A DNA stretch of 64,000 bases from Balamuthia mandrillaris (Eukaryota; Discosea; Longamoebia; Balamuthiidae): NCBI GenBank assembly GCA_031835245.1, contig JAVKOQ010000029.1, positions 264,257 through 328,256 of the forward strand. The letters are read 5' to 3'. Below are positions 43,662 to 55,284 of the stretch, piece by piece; within the stretch, counting starts at the first letter, position 1, and the number at the start of each line of letters is the position of its first letter. Made by a program: the position numbers and the translations under genes. The notes under the pieces are model-generated. The model ran no database searches. It was not told the origin of the DNA and saw only the letters and a program-made list of their open reading frames with translations.

Positions 43662-45110
43662 ATGGCGTGGACCGCTCACAAGACCGAAGAAGAAATGGTG
43701 GAACACTTTGACCCCCCCGAAGTGGTCCAGCAAACGGCCAACGGCTTGGCCACCTGGATGAGTCGCGCTCGCCACATGATCGTCTTCACGGGGGCCGGCA
43801 TCAGCACCTCGGCGGGGATCCCCGACTTTAGGGGCCCGGAGGGCGTTTGGACTCTGAGAGCCAAGGGGGTCACCAGGACGAGACGGACCACCAGCTCCCT
43901 GAAAGCCATCCCTACCCCGACGCACATGGCCCTGGTGGAGCTGGAGAGGAGGGGAATACTAAAGTATGTGATCAGCCAGAACACGGACGGGTTGCACAGG
44001 AAGAGCGGCTTGCCTCCGGAGAAGGTTTCTTTTTTTTTTCTCAGTTTTTTCTCACTTTTTTCTTATATTTTTCTGCTTTTCTTTTGGGGTAGTTATCCGA
44101 ACTTCATGGCAACACCAACCTGGAACGATGCAGCAGGTGTGGGGCCGAATACATGAGGGACTACCACGTTCGCAACGCCTACGACGTGCACGACCACCGG
44201 ACCGGAAGAACGTGCGTCGCCTGCGGCGGGGAGCTAAGGGACACCATCATCAACTTCCACGAGTCCCTCCCCTACGAGCCGTTGCGCAAGGCCCAGCAAC
44301 ACGCCGAAATGGCCGACCTGGTTCGCTCGCTCCCTCTCTCTCCCTCTGTTCCGTTCTGTTTCTCTTTGCTGAAAGAAAGCACCCCCAACAGTGTTTGGTG
44401 TTGGGAAGCAGCTGCACCGTGACACCGGCAGCCAACTTTCCCAGGAAAGTGGGGCGCAACCCCGACGCCCACCTCGTCATCTGCAACCTCCAACACACTC
44501 CCTTGGATCCGCTGGCCAGCCTCAGGGTGAACGCCCGCTGCGACGACCTGATGAGAGCCGTCATGGCGGCGTTGGGTTACGAGATTCCGCCATTCATCCT
44601 CCGCAGGCGCTTGAGGGTGCGGGTACTGCGCGAGTCTGGTGAGGTGGAGGTGCAAGGGGTGGATGTGGATGGCAAGCCCGCTTCCTTTCTTAGCTCCGTG
44701 CAAGTCCTGCCTTATGGGTACCAGCTTCCTTCTTCATTCCTGCTTCTTTCTTCTATTTGTTCATTCCCAGTTCTCTTCATCTCACTTACGTGTCATCCTA
44801 ACTTTCTCTTGCTCTTTGAAGAGCAAAGATACAGGAGCCGTTTAGAATCAGTCGCGAGTGGCAAAGGCAAATGAGGTCTCCACAGGACAAAGCCGCGAGA
44901 GGGGAGTTGCCGCTTCGTCTGCACTTCATGGGGCATTACAACGAACCCCATCTCGACATCACCGTCCACCCCGAGAAGCCTGTCACCACTTACGATCTTG
45001 CTTATGATCCGATGACTGGTCAATGGGACGTTCGTTCTGGAGAAGAGGAAGAAGGCGCTGCTTCGTCGTCGTCTTCTTCTTCTTCCTTACGTTCTGGTGA
45101 AAATATGTAG
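43662..45110 (+). CDS. NAD-dependent deacylase, SIRT6/7 class
   Basis: A class IV sirtuin that removes acyl groups from lysines or ADP-ribosylates proteins, usually nuclear. Four exons. NAD-binding motif GAGISTSAGIPDFRGPEGVW near residue 45, SQNTDGLH, catalytic His in LSELHGNTNL, a zinc knuckle CSRCGAEY...CVACGGELRDTI, and LVLGSSCTVTPAANFP then LVICNLQHTPLDPLASLRVN, all in the order seen in SIRT6. The spacing between the two Cys pairs is about 30 residues. The C-terminal domain after GYEIPPFILRRRL continues into an extension ending in a poly-Ser run. ATG 43662 is the first Met in frame and gives a start like SIRT6 (HFDPPEVV). Phase-2 joining at the last intron uses the acceptor before AGC (QVLPYGAKIQEPF). 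Confidence 0.93.
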
Positions 45111-45235
45111 ATAAACAAAAGAAAAAACACACAAAGAAAATGTCTTCTTTACAGCATTTAAAAAACAAACCAAAAAGTGGAGGAAAATGCAGTTACCTCT
45201 GTTTGTGCTTCTTTGAAGCAAAAACTACAACGGTT

Positions 45236-46614
45236 TTAGCTTTGCTTCTTTGCTCTCGAAGAGACGGTCAAAAAGGAGATGCCCAAATGAGCAGTCATCT
45301 CGCTGACCACATTTGCGGCCAGATAGAGATAACAGAGAAGGGAGAACCCAAAGCAAGAGGCCACTGCTGCCAATTCCAGTTGTGCCGTCCTCTCAGAGGA
45401 AAGCAAGAGGGGAGCGAGGAAAGAGAACGTAAGGGAGCAGAGAATAGGGAGGATGAGAACGGGTTGGAAGGGAGAGTAGGGAAGAGCACACACTCGGGCC
45501 AATACCATGCGACTCTGTTATAATTAACATTTTAGTATGGAAGAAAGAAACGATAAGAAAAAACAAGAAGCACCGAATAAATACGAACCACAATGTTTGC
45601 AGCGAAGCTACCGAGCATACCGATGAAGAGGTGAGGATAGGTCATCAGCACGTTTGTTGGAGAGAATTTGGCCCACAACACGGCGCTTCCAATCAACGAA
45701 AACAGGGGCAACATTCTGTGAAATGCTTTCTCAATGCTTTCTTTGCTATTGCCCGCTCTAAAGTACTTCATTGTGTTACGAAGACTGGCAAAAAAGAGGA
45801 CTTAGTTACCAGAGTACTTGAATGAAAAGAGAGGAGATGGAAAGTGAAGTGAAAATATGAGAGAAAAACATAGAGAGAGGCATACTTATCGCTCATTGCA
45901 AAAAGAAAGGCACAAGCGTTTAGCACTGCCAACCAATAGTTATGAGGAAGTGTTAACCCAAATAATGTCGTCTGTTGGAACCAAAACTCTGGTCCTGTAA
46001 GTCAGAGCGCAAAGAAGCGAATAAGCAACGGAAATGCAAACAGCAAGAAACATGTTGTGCGGGAACATACCAAGAATAGCAGTTGCAACAAAAATGCCCA
46101 TAGTGAGGAGTTGAGCCTCAGTAACTCCGATGTAACCCAAGTTCAAGGTACCGGTATGGTACTGCTCCCACTGAGCCATGAAAAAGGCGGACGTGGCCAA
46201 ACTCATCAAAGCAAAAGGCAGCCAACCCCCGCCTATTCCGCATACGCTCATCGTGGTCAAAGCAAGCATCTCGTGTTCATGTGGTGATGTATCGAGATGA
46301 ACAAAAAGAAACGCAACGGACGTTTAAACGAACAAAACAAACATACAACGAACAAACAAATGAAAGCATACCCAAGTGGTAACGGCATCACAGCCGTGGT
46401 CCGTCAGTTCTCCCAACGGAGAGGAGGTGTTGGTCCTCCTGGCCTGCTTGCCGTCCACCGCGTCCATCGTTTGATAGACGAACAGACAAACGGCGTTGAA
46501 CAGGAGGAGCCACGCCGGGAAGGACTTGATTTGAGTAGCAAAAAACGCCGTCAACAGATAGGCAGCGATGATGAAAGCAAATCCGATCAGCGTCACCAGA
46601 TTGGGTCTGTCGTA

Positions 46615-46667
<53 letters not shown>

Positions 46668-46680
46668 GGAGGGAGGGAGG

Positions 46681-46714
<34 letters not shown>

Positions 46715-46916
46715 AGATGAGAAAAGTGAAAGTTAAACAAAAAAAAAGCGTAGGGAGAGAGAGAAAAAATAAGTACGCGAGAGACAGAGGCAAGTATTCC
46801 ACTACGCGACGCCAGAACGGCTGCATGACATAGTTGGCGATGAGGGAGCGGTCGGTGCCGCTGTAGCGATAGTCACGGAGGGCCTCCAGGCCTTCCTGCT
46901 TGATGTAGCGGCCCAT
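45236..46916 (-). CDS. CDP-alcohol phosphotransferase (choline/ethanolamine type)
   Basis: Makes phosphatidylethanolamine or phosphatidylcholine from a CDP-alcohol and diacylglycerol in the ER/Golgi; resembles EPT1/CEPT1. About six exons, near 390 residues. The N-terminus [20 protein letters not shown] is typical. The complete catalytic signature is present: DGKQAR, eight residues, GELTDHGCD. Later segments [20 protein letters not shown] and [20 protein letters not shown] (joined by a phase-1 splice) match the family, as does the last exon ([16 protein letters not shown]). Multiple hydrophobic helices. Ethanolamine versus choline preference cannot be told. The 126-bp gap to the sirtuin stop is convergent. 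Confidence 0.9.
46620..46700 (-). repeat. (GA)n / GGGA tract in phosphotransferase intron
   Basis: A 38-bp GA run followed by GGGA-rich units lies in a minus-strand intron immediately after an exon end; it is CT-rich on the coding strand. Confidence 0.9.
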
Positions 46917-47023
46917 TTGCTTCAGCTCCTGTTTGTCTTTTTGTTTTTTTTTTTGTTTGAAACAAACAATAATTTTTCTGTTTTTGGTTTTTTATGCTTG
47001 TTTTTGGAATCTTTTTAAGGTGT

Positions 47024-47056
47024 TCTTCAGGAAATGCACCCTAAATTTCCTGAAGA
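47024..47056. repeat. 12-bp inverted repeat upstream of the phosphotransferase gene
   Basis: TCTTCAGGAAAT (47024-47035) and its exact reverse complement (47045-47056) flank a 9-nt loop. TCTGATCAGA-type palindromes lie a few bases further on. The position is between the APMAP stop and the phosphotransferase start, so it could be a 3'-end or promoter element. Confidence 0.6.
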
Positions 47057-47155
47057 GATTGCTGATCTGATCAGATAGGAATTTAAAATCAAAGTACCAA
47101 TCGGAAATCGAAAATAAACGAAAATTCGTTATGTTTTTGATCAGATCCATCACCC

Positions 47156-49057
47156 TTAGGGTGCAGAAGATCGAACAACGGCAAAGCAAGGGCTGTCCAG
47201 GTTGCCGAGGTACAATGCTGGTCCTAGCTCGCTCACGGAGCTGACGCCTGGAAAGTGCTGAGCCTGGAGGCTTTGCAGGACCTTGCCCTCTCGGCTCAGC
47301 TTGACCACATGACCTGTTGGCCGTGGCTTTGGTTTTATTGCTTCTGGCAACATACTCACCAGCCTATAATAAAAGGAAGAGCTATAAGGAACGGGGAGAA
47401 CGAGAAGAGCAGAACAATGACAAGCAGGAAGGTACTTTTTGAGGCTAGGATAAGGGTGCACCAGGTCCAACAAGGACATTCGAGGAGCAAGAATGGCCAA
47501 CCAGAAGGACGAACCATCGTTGCTTGCAGAGATGCCATCCGGGAATCCAGGAAGATTGTCCACAAACACGTCTGAAGTTCCCGCTGTTAAAGACGAACAA
47601 AATGTTTAAAAAAAGCCCTCATTCTCAAGACAATACGGGTGACCGCTTTAAGAGAGTCAGAAGAGAAGAGGAGAAGACAAAAAAACATAACAACAGAGAA
47701 GCAAGTGCACACCTCTTTCTCCTTTTAGCCAGAGACGAAGCACTCTGTACCTGGCCGTCTCAACGATCAGCACGAACTCTTCGTCATGGCTCAGAGCAAC
47801 GCCGTTGGCATACGCAATGTTGCTTAACATCACTTCGGCTCCTTTTTCTTTTGTATACCGAAGTAATCTTTTGTTTTGTGTTAGTTTCAAAGGTTAAACA
47901 GAACTCAAAAAAAACCAAACCTTCCAGAAGGATGAGCAGTGGAGATGTCAAGAATGGCTGTTTTCATGGTACTATACGTGAAGTCGTCCATTTGTAGGGG
48001 AGGAAGCATGCTTGAATCTGAGAAGTAGATCTCTCCCGTTGATGCTATCGACAACGCCTATTTTAACAAAAAAGTTTAGAAGAAGAAGAAGAAGAAGAAG
48101 AAGAAGAAGAAGAAGAAGAAGAAGAAGAAGAAGAACAAGAAGAACAAGAAGAAGAAGAACAAGAAGAACAAGAAGAAGAAGAAGAAGAAGAAGAAGAAGA
48201 AGAAGAAGAAGAAAAAGAAGAAGAAGAAGAAGAAGAAAAAGAAGAAGAAGAACAAGAAGAACAAGAAGAAGAAGAACAAGAAGAAGAAGAACAACAACAA
48301 CAAGAAGAAGAACAAGAAGAAAAAGAAGAAGAAGAAGAAGAAGAAGAAGAAGAAGAAGAACAAGAAGAAGAAGAAGACCAAGAGCAAGAATAGGAAAAAA
48401 GTCGAACAAAAGGCGCATTACGTTAGCATAACGAATGGGTTGCCCATCAGTAGAGTTCTGTGCGAGCAGCGTGACCCTTTTCTGGTGGCAGTCAATGGCC
48501 ATGAGGCCCTTCAAGGCCTCCGCCACGACTAGAGTCTCCGACGCAGCGTCAAAGTCCATGTCCAGAGGTCTCCCTCCCACAAAGAGCCAAGGGGTGGCAG
48601 AAGATAAGACCTCGCTTTTAAAGGAAGAAGGAGCGGGAGAGGAGGGAGACGAAGTTCGGCTTTGAAGAGGAAGGGGAAGAGAGTAGATGTAGCCCTCGGC
48701 AGTTCCGCAGAACAGCATGCTTGCTTCGGGGTCATAAGCAAATGACTCTGGACCTTTGGCTCCATCCTACAGCACATTCAGGTTTTTTTAAATAAGGGAT
48801 AAGAAGAACAACAAAGCAGAAAGCGGGAATGAGGAAGTATGAAGAGAGAAGAAAGAAAACAAAACTGGAAAACAGTAAAACGTGGTGTTCTCGTTGAGGC
48901 GTTCGTTGGGTGAAAAGGCACCTGAGTCAAGAGGAGGGGAAGGATAGTAAGCATAAAAGGCGGGGTTAAACGGCACCCCCGGTTTCACCACCACCGCATA
49001 ATAGGCCGCAAGCGAGACCACCAGTCCCACGGCGAAGAAACGCAACCCTTGGCCCAT
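47156..49057 (-). CDS. APMAP / strictosidine-synthase-like membrane protein
   Basis: A six-bladed beta-propeller protein with an N-terminal membrane anchor (GLRFFAVGLVVSLAAYYAVV), resembling animal APMAP and plant SSL proteins. About six exons. Blade motifs: KGPESFAYDPEASMLFCGTA, DGYIYSL-like turn, VGGRPLDMDFDAASETLVVA, EIYFSDSS, IAYANGVALSHDEEFVLIVE, ARYRVLRLWLKG, FVDNLPGFPDGISASNDGSS and the closing ALYLGNLDSPCFAVV. The metal-site residues of lactonases are partly kept (PNG replaced by ANG). Strictosidine-synthase activity is not implied. ATG 49057 gives a clean signal anchor. The junction after exon 1 is uncertain. Confidence 0.86.
48071..48390 (-). repeat. (GAA)n expansion in APMAP-like intron
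   Basis: About 320 bp of GAA units with scattered CAA and AAA variants fill one intron; (TTC)n on the coding strand. Confidence 0.95.
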
Positions 49058-49819
49058 TGCCGCCCCTGTTACTGTGCAAAATTGGGATTTCGTTGCCTTT
49101 TCTGATTTTTGATAGGCTTTTAACTTCAAATATCCAATATAATTTCAAAGATGATTACGATGATCTCTCCACCCGAAATGCGTTATTGCCTTTTTGTTCC
49201 ACAAATGACGTCACGTCTACTACTTATGGCAAAGTTTAAAATGTTTGTATCTTTTTCTCTTTTTTGGGCGTGCCAAAGAAAAAAATCAAATAAATAAAAA
49301 AGAGGAAGTGAGAGTGGACAGAGAGAGAGAGAGACGAGCAAAAAAAAAAGGGGGGGAAAGGGTGCGCGGCGCACCGATAAGGGCCGTTTTTTTTATTGCG
49401 TTCTTTTTTTTTGTGTGGTTCCCCACGCGTGTTTGGCAAAGGTGCACCCAGTGGGGCCTCTCTTCTCTCCGTGTGTGTGAGTTCTTTTTTTTTTGAAACA
49501 CACTCATAAAGCCCGCGCCTGTCAGAAAGGGTGAGTACGGTTTCTTTTTCGGTTTTTTCGTTTGTTTATTTGTGGTTGTTGTGGTTGCTGTTGTTGTTGT
49601 TGGAGCGACCCAAAGTAAGAAGCGCGGGGAGTGTGCTGACCTTATTTTTTTTTTATTTTTGTTTGGATTAAGGCGAACGAAAAAAAAAAACAAAGGTGGT
49701 GGCTCGCTTCTCTCGTCGGCGTAAGTTGTTTTTTTTTCTTTCTTTCTCCTTCCTCTCTCTTTCCTCTTTTTTTTTTGATTTTAGTATTTTTCTTCCTCTC
49801 TCTCTCTCTTTTGCTTTCT

Positions 49820-49869
<50 letters not shown>

Positions 49870-50482
49870 CTCTCAACTTTGCGGAGGTATGCCATATAAC
49901 AAAAATCGGGCTTTGCTCTGATTGTGGCCCTCATCACACCCGCTGACAAGTCCCCCTCTTGTTCTTTTCTGTTCCTCGCACACTTTATTATTCGTTCATC
50001 TCCTATCATTAATCGCAGCGGTCTACTCTCCGCTGCTCTTTCTGTCTGCTTTCCTTCACAATCCTTCGTTTTTGTTGTCTGTTGGTTTGACCAAAATCCG
50101 CATTCTATTTTTTAAAAAACTCTTCCCTCTCTCACTCTAATGTTTTGAGATAAGCGCATTTCTCACTTTCTCTCAACACGCAGAACGTCTGTCCCGTTCA
50201 GTTCCGCGGTTCCAACCTCCTCAAGAAAACTTACTTCTTGCTCTGAACGAAAACGACAACGACAACAACGGCAGTAACATAAACCACAACAAACAACAGG
50301 CCTATCCTCCAAAACCACACCACGACAAACCTTTGGACAAATAAACGAAAAAGAAGCTGCAGCAAGCATCACCAACATCGTTGCCGTCGCCGCAGCGGCA
50401 AACCTCGAGGGAGAGAGTGGAGCGGAAACTGTCCCTCAGTAGGCTGAGCAGCGGCGCCGCTGCCAGCACCTCCAACAACTCC
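49058..50482. other. 1.4-kb divergent intergenic region
   Basis: It lies between the APMAP-like start and the first in-frame ATG of the MORN gene. It contains TGACGTCA at 49206-49213 (149 bp from the APMAP-like ATG), T-rich blocks, (CT)n at about 49830-49864, and a stretch near 50160-50480 that may be 5' UTR with an intron for the MORN gene. No separate gene was recognised. Confidence 0.55.
49797..49864 (+). repeat. (CT)n tract upstream of the MORN gene
   Basis: CT run in two blocks (about 49797-49809 and 49830-49864). In this genome such tracts mark introns on the coding strand, so a 5' UTR intron of the downstream plus-strand gene is possible. Confidence 0.8.
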
Positions 50483-51258
50483 ATGAGCGACAGAGAACTG
50501 AGCTCAGCCAAGGACACACCTACTCCCTCTCCAAAACATCACACAAGCTCCAGTGGGAGCTCCACTCTACGCAAGGGCACCACCATCAAGTCATACAAGG
50601 GCGAGAAGAAGGACGGTAAACCCCATGGTCAGGGCAAGCTCATCTTTTCCAACGGCAAGCGCTACAAGGGCGAGTTTCGTGATGGCCTCTTCCATGGCTA
50701 CGGCGTGCTGACCCTCCCCAATGGCAATCGCTATGAGGGAGAGTTTACCTATGGCCGCAAGCATGGGCGCGGCACCTTCTACTGGAGCCACGGCGAGCGC
50801 TACGAAGGCGAATACCAGAACGACCGGCGTCATGGCTGGGGCGTTTTCACCTGGAAGAGCGGCGGCCGCTACGAGGGCGGCTTTCACGAGGACCGACGGA
50901 CGGGGCGTGGTGTTCTTAGTTGGCCCGATGGGGAGCGCTACGAGGGAGACTTTAAGGATGACCAACTGGATGGCATGGGCGTCTATTACTATGCCAACAA
51001 GGACCGCTATGAGGGCCACTTTCGAAATGGCGTCAAGCACGGAAGGGGCATCTATCACTTCAACAATGGGGATCGCTATGTGGGCGACTACAAGAATGGA
51101 AAACGTACAGGCTTTGGCATCTTGACTCTTGCCAATGGCAACCGCTACGAGGGTGATTTTAGGCATGATAAGAGGACGGGCATGGGTGTCTTTATCTGGC
51201 AAAGCGGTTCTCGTTATGAAGGTATTATTTGTTCTTTCTCCTTTGTTCTCTTTCTTTG

Positions 51259-51300
<42 letters not shown>

Positions 51301-53573
51301 CTCTGCCAAAGGATGAACTTCATTTAAATCAGTTATCCCTGTCCTAACATCATTGCGGATATCATTTATGTTCTGAATCCTATTTTTTCCGTTCTTTGTT
51401 TTCTTTCTCTTTCCCCTTCTCCTTGGTAACCCAACTCTCTTTCTCTTGCTAGGTCTTTTCAAGAATGACAAACGGACAGGCAAAGGAGTATTTTACAGAG
51501 CCAACGGCGAACGGTATGAAGGTGAATTCAAGGATGGCAAACGTCACGGCACCGGCATTTCCTACATCTCCGCTCCCAACGACAACAACAGCAGTAGTGC
51601 CAGCACTAATACCAACACTACCCAAGAAAAAATCTACAAAGAGGAATGGTCGGATGGTTCCTTGATTTCCAAGTACGAGGTGAGCCCCGATGAACTGCCT
51701 GCCATCCTCGAAAGCGACATTGACTCGTTTGCCAGCGCCGACAGCGCCCTTCGTCGACGCCACTCTGCCCTTCTTCTTCCCTCCTCTTTTTCTGCCTCTG
51801 CCTCCGCCATCACCACCAGCCACCATCATCATCCTCTTCATCACTATTTCTTGCGAACTGCTTCTTATGGCTCTACTACCACAACCCTTTCATCCTTAGC
51901 ATCATCAGCCTCATCGAGCACAACAGGCACTCTTGCACCTGCAGCGGCGGCGGCGGCTGCAGCGGCTGCTGCTGCTGCCTCGGCAGCAGGAAATGCTACG
52001 CTAGCGGCGGCGGCGGCTGCTCCGCTGGGCTCCACCATTTTGGCGGTGAAGGATCCGGAGGCGTTGGTCCTGTTTGCAAGGGATGTACCCAAATTGCCTA
52101 CTTATCTAGTTGTGCGAATATTTTCCTTTTTGGATGCTTCGTCTTTGTGCATAGCTTGCCAAGGTTTGTCTTTCTTGTGTTGCTTTGTGTTTTCTTTTCT
52201 GAACTTATTTTTCTCGTAACACAGTCAACAAAACGTGGAAGCGTTTAAGCGAGGAAGAGCCACTGTGGCGTCGTTTATGTAAAGTAACATGGGGAGTAAA
52301 GGACGAGCCAGTGAGCACCTACCCCTCTCACTACTGCCAATGGAAGTTTCTCTACTGGCTGAACCTTTGCAAGAACGTCTGGGCCAAGCGCGTCTTCCAG
52401 GAAGAGGAGATCAAGAACGGGCGCGGCACCTACAGCTGGAGCAACGGCAATCGCTACGAGGGTGAGTGGCAGGACGACCACCGCCACGGCCGTGGCAGGA
52501 TGATCTACGCCGATGGCGACAAGTACGAAGGCGACTGGGTGGACGGCAAGAAGCACGGCTTTGGCATCGTAACCTACATGAATGGCAGCAAGTACGAGGG
52601 TACCTTTGTCGGTGGCGAGAGGGACGGTACCGGCGTCCTCACCTTTAGCAACGGCGATCGCTACGATGGCGATTGGAAGCAAGGCAAGAAGGAGGGCTCC
52701 GGCACTTACCTCTGGAGCAACGGCTCCATCTACGAAGGAGAGTACGTCAACGGCAAGAAGGAAGGACGCGGCATCATGATCTACAACAACGGCGACAAGT
52801 ACGAGGGCGAGTGGAAGGCCGGCAGGAGGCATGGTTACGGCGTAGAGGTGTGGATCAACGGCGTGCGCTATGAGGGAGAGTGGAGAGATGGCAAGCGGCA
52901 GGGCAAAGGTAAAGTGGTGTACGCCAACCAGGACACCTACGAGGGGGAGTTTATGGGAGGAGAGAAGGAAGGTAAGGGCTCCATGAGGTATGAGAAAGGC
53001 GATCTCTATGAAGGTGAGTGGAAAAAGGGCAAACGAGACGGTTATGGCAAGATGACCTATTATGCTGCCGCCGCCTCAGCTGCTGCTGCTTCCGCTCGTA
53101 CCTCCACGAACGAAGAGGAAGACCCGCAACAAAGTCAACAACAAGTGGACGGAGTATTGAATCCTGCTCCGCAACCATTAGTCTATGAAGGCCTTTGGAA
53201 GGAAGACTTGGAGGTGGAGGACAATGCTATGGCCCTCGTCGCCCTCCGCGGAGCCCGTGAGGTCCCTCCGGACTATCCCACTAAGCGCATGCCCGCCCTG
53301 CTGGACTCGGACGAGGAGGACCTCGACGAGGCCACCATTCTGGAGCAGAGAAAGCAAGACGTGAGGAAGAGGTTGGCGAGGAAGCGCAACGCCAAGCTGA
53401 AGAGCTCTTCTACAGCCGCTTCTTCGGCCGCTGCCAAAGTGAAGAAAGCAGCGATGGGATCGTTGAGGAAACACAGCAACAATAACAACGAGAATGGGGC
53501 ATCGGGCAGAAGAAGGAAGATGCCTTCCTTTTCGTTTCACAAGTCAGGACATCACGACTCGCCGAGAAAGTGA
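50483..53573 (+). CDS. MORN-F-box-MORN protein
   Basis: Three large coding blocks joined by two introns, roughly 920 residues. The N-terminal Ser-rich leader is followed by about 11 MORN repeats (pattern RYEGEFxDGKRHGxGxxxxxNG) split by an intron near 51222-51452. A Ser/Ala/His-rich linker with poly-Ala at about 51947-52020 follows. A canonical F-box comes next (VPKLPTYLVVRIFSFLDASS, then VNKTWKRL, EEPLWRRLCKVTWG) across a phase-1 splice, then about ten more MORN repeats (52425-53070). The acidic/basic C-terminus ends at 53573. MORN repeats bind membranes or scaffold proteins; the F-box suggests an SCF adaptor. The frame is open 140 bp upstream of ATG 50483 without a Met, so an upstream exon could extend it. 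Confidence 0.9.
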
Positions 53574-53997
53574 GTAAGCGAAACAAACTCAACAAAACGA
53601 CAAAACGAAAACGACAACGATGGAGGAAAAAAAGGACCAACTTTTCTTTTCTCTCTTTTTTTTTAACTGTTTTTCTTTCTTTTTTTTTATTTTGTGTGGA
53701 GGACGTGCTCGCGCTGATGATGATGATGAAGTGGTCTTTTTTCTTTTTTGCTTCGGGTGTTCGTTTTAAGTTTCTAAAGTTAGCTTGTACTTTTTTTTTT
53801 GTTCTCTTTTTTTTCCAAACAGAATAACTCCCTCAAACAAACTCTTCTCTCTTCTCTCTTCTCTTTTTTTTTTTTTCGTTTTTCTTGTCTTCTCTCTCTC
53901 TCTCTCTCCTTCTCTTTTTCTTCTTTCTCTCTCTCTCTCTCTCTCCCTGCTTTCTTCTCTCTCTGTCCGTGCCCTTCAAAATGTTATCCATTAGGTT
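53574..53997. other. Convergent T-rich intergenic region
   Basis: The 424 bp between the stops of the MORN gene and ATP23 are T-rich with CT runs near 53890-53945. No gene. Confidence 0.65.
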
Positions 53998-55284
53998 TTA
54001 GTTGTTGGTTGGAGAATGAGCGAACGAGGAGGGAGAAGGAAAGACTCGATGAGGATGATGGTCGTTGAAGCAAGTATCCATAGCCCACCGCACGTCCTCC
54101 TTCGCTGTTGCGCAAAACTCCTATTTTGTTTTTGTTAACATACTAAAAAAGCAAATAGCAAGAGAGAAGGGAAGAAGAGAGCAGAGCGAGAGTGAGAGGG
54201 AGGAGTGAGAAAGAGGAGAATTACTTTGGTAGATAAAAGAGCACTATTAAAGGTACACCGTTCAAGCTCAGGGGATTGAGGAGCAAGATGACCGCAGTCG
54301 GCAAGCTTAGCAGCCCGCACCTCCGTACAGGCCCTTAGCTTGCAGCTGGAATACAGACCACGATGCCGACAACCCTTTTTTTCGAAAGAATAATAAGAAT
54401 ATGAGAGAGAGAGAGAGAGAGAGAGAAAGGCAAAAGGCAAAAGGAAACGAACGTCATAGACGTGAATGAGCTCATGCAAGAGGCTTTTACGAGCCTCGCT
54501 CTCGGTCAGGAGGGCGTTGGCGCAGACGCTCACCACCTGCTGCCTCTGGTTGTAGTGTGCGCAGGGGACTTGCCCTTGCGGCGTCTTGTTGCAGAGAGTG
54601 CACACGGTTCTCAGCCGCCGACACCTTTTTGTGGAGCGGCAAGCAAAAAAACAAAGATGGCGTCAAAAGTGAGAGGAGAAAGAAGAGAAGCATGAAGAAT
54701 GGATGAAGAAGGAAGAAGGGTGGATGAAGAAGAAAGAAAGAAGAAAGCAGAAAGGAGGAAGAATGAAGAATGGAGGAGGAAGGAGGAAGAATGGATGAAG
54801 AAGGAAGAAAGAAGTAAGCAGAAAGAAGAATGCAGAATGATAGGCAAACAACATACTCTGGAAAGCTGTGAATCTCGGCCAAGAGGTTGCCGATCTGCTG
54901 GTCCGTTTTGAGCACGTGAGCGAGCACGATGTTGCAAAGGCCTATGCCAGAGGGCAGCTTCCTGGGCAGCTGCCGAGCCCGTCGTTGTTCCTCCTCCTGC
55001 TGCCGAGCAAAGAGCCTTCTTCGTGGGTCTTCTTCGGGATAATTGGGAAAGAGATGCGGTCGATCGGCGTCGCCCAGCGCTTCTTCTGCTTTGTTGTTGT
55101 TGCTGTTGGACGTGCAACCCCCGAACCAGTCTTTCCAACCGTCCAACCATCGCTTCTCCGAGGTTGATGAAGAAGAAGTAGTAGAAGAAGGAGAAGAAGA
55201 GGTGGAAGCATGCGTGGAAGGCTTTGTGGTTGAATCCGAAAAAGAGGATGAAGAAGAGGAGGGAGTGGGTCTTTGCTCACTCAT
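53998..55284 (-). CDS. ATP23: Mitochondrial inner-membrane protease ATP23
   Basis: A metalloprotease (family M76) of the intermembrane space that in yeast processes Atp6 and helps assemble F1Fo ATP synthase. Four exons. The first (from ATG 55284) gives a Ser-rich leader, then DWFGGCTSN and a helical segment to IHSFPE. A phase-2 splice joins CRRLRTVCTLCNKTPQGQV. The catalytic HELIHVYD motif is followed across an intron by GCRHRGLYSSCKLRACTEVR, AAKLADCGHL and, in the last exon, AKEDVRWAMDTCFNDHHPHR, matching the family order. Cys are numerous, as expected for an intermembrane-space protein. No classical presequence is needed in this family. Intron 1 contains imperfect GAAGAA-type repeats; intron 2 has (GA)n. 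Confidence 0.92.

Noticed and set aside
48012-48431. Arg-rich and Leu/Phe-rich open frames
   Set aside because: Translations of the (GAA)n intron repeat.
50591-51202. Minus-strand Val/Ala-rich open frame
   Set aside because: Antisense of the MORN repeats; same explanation applies to 52275-52832.
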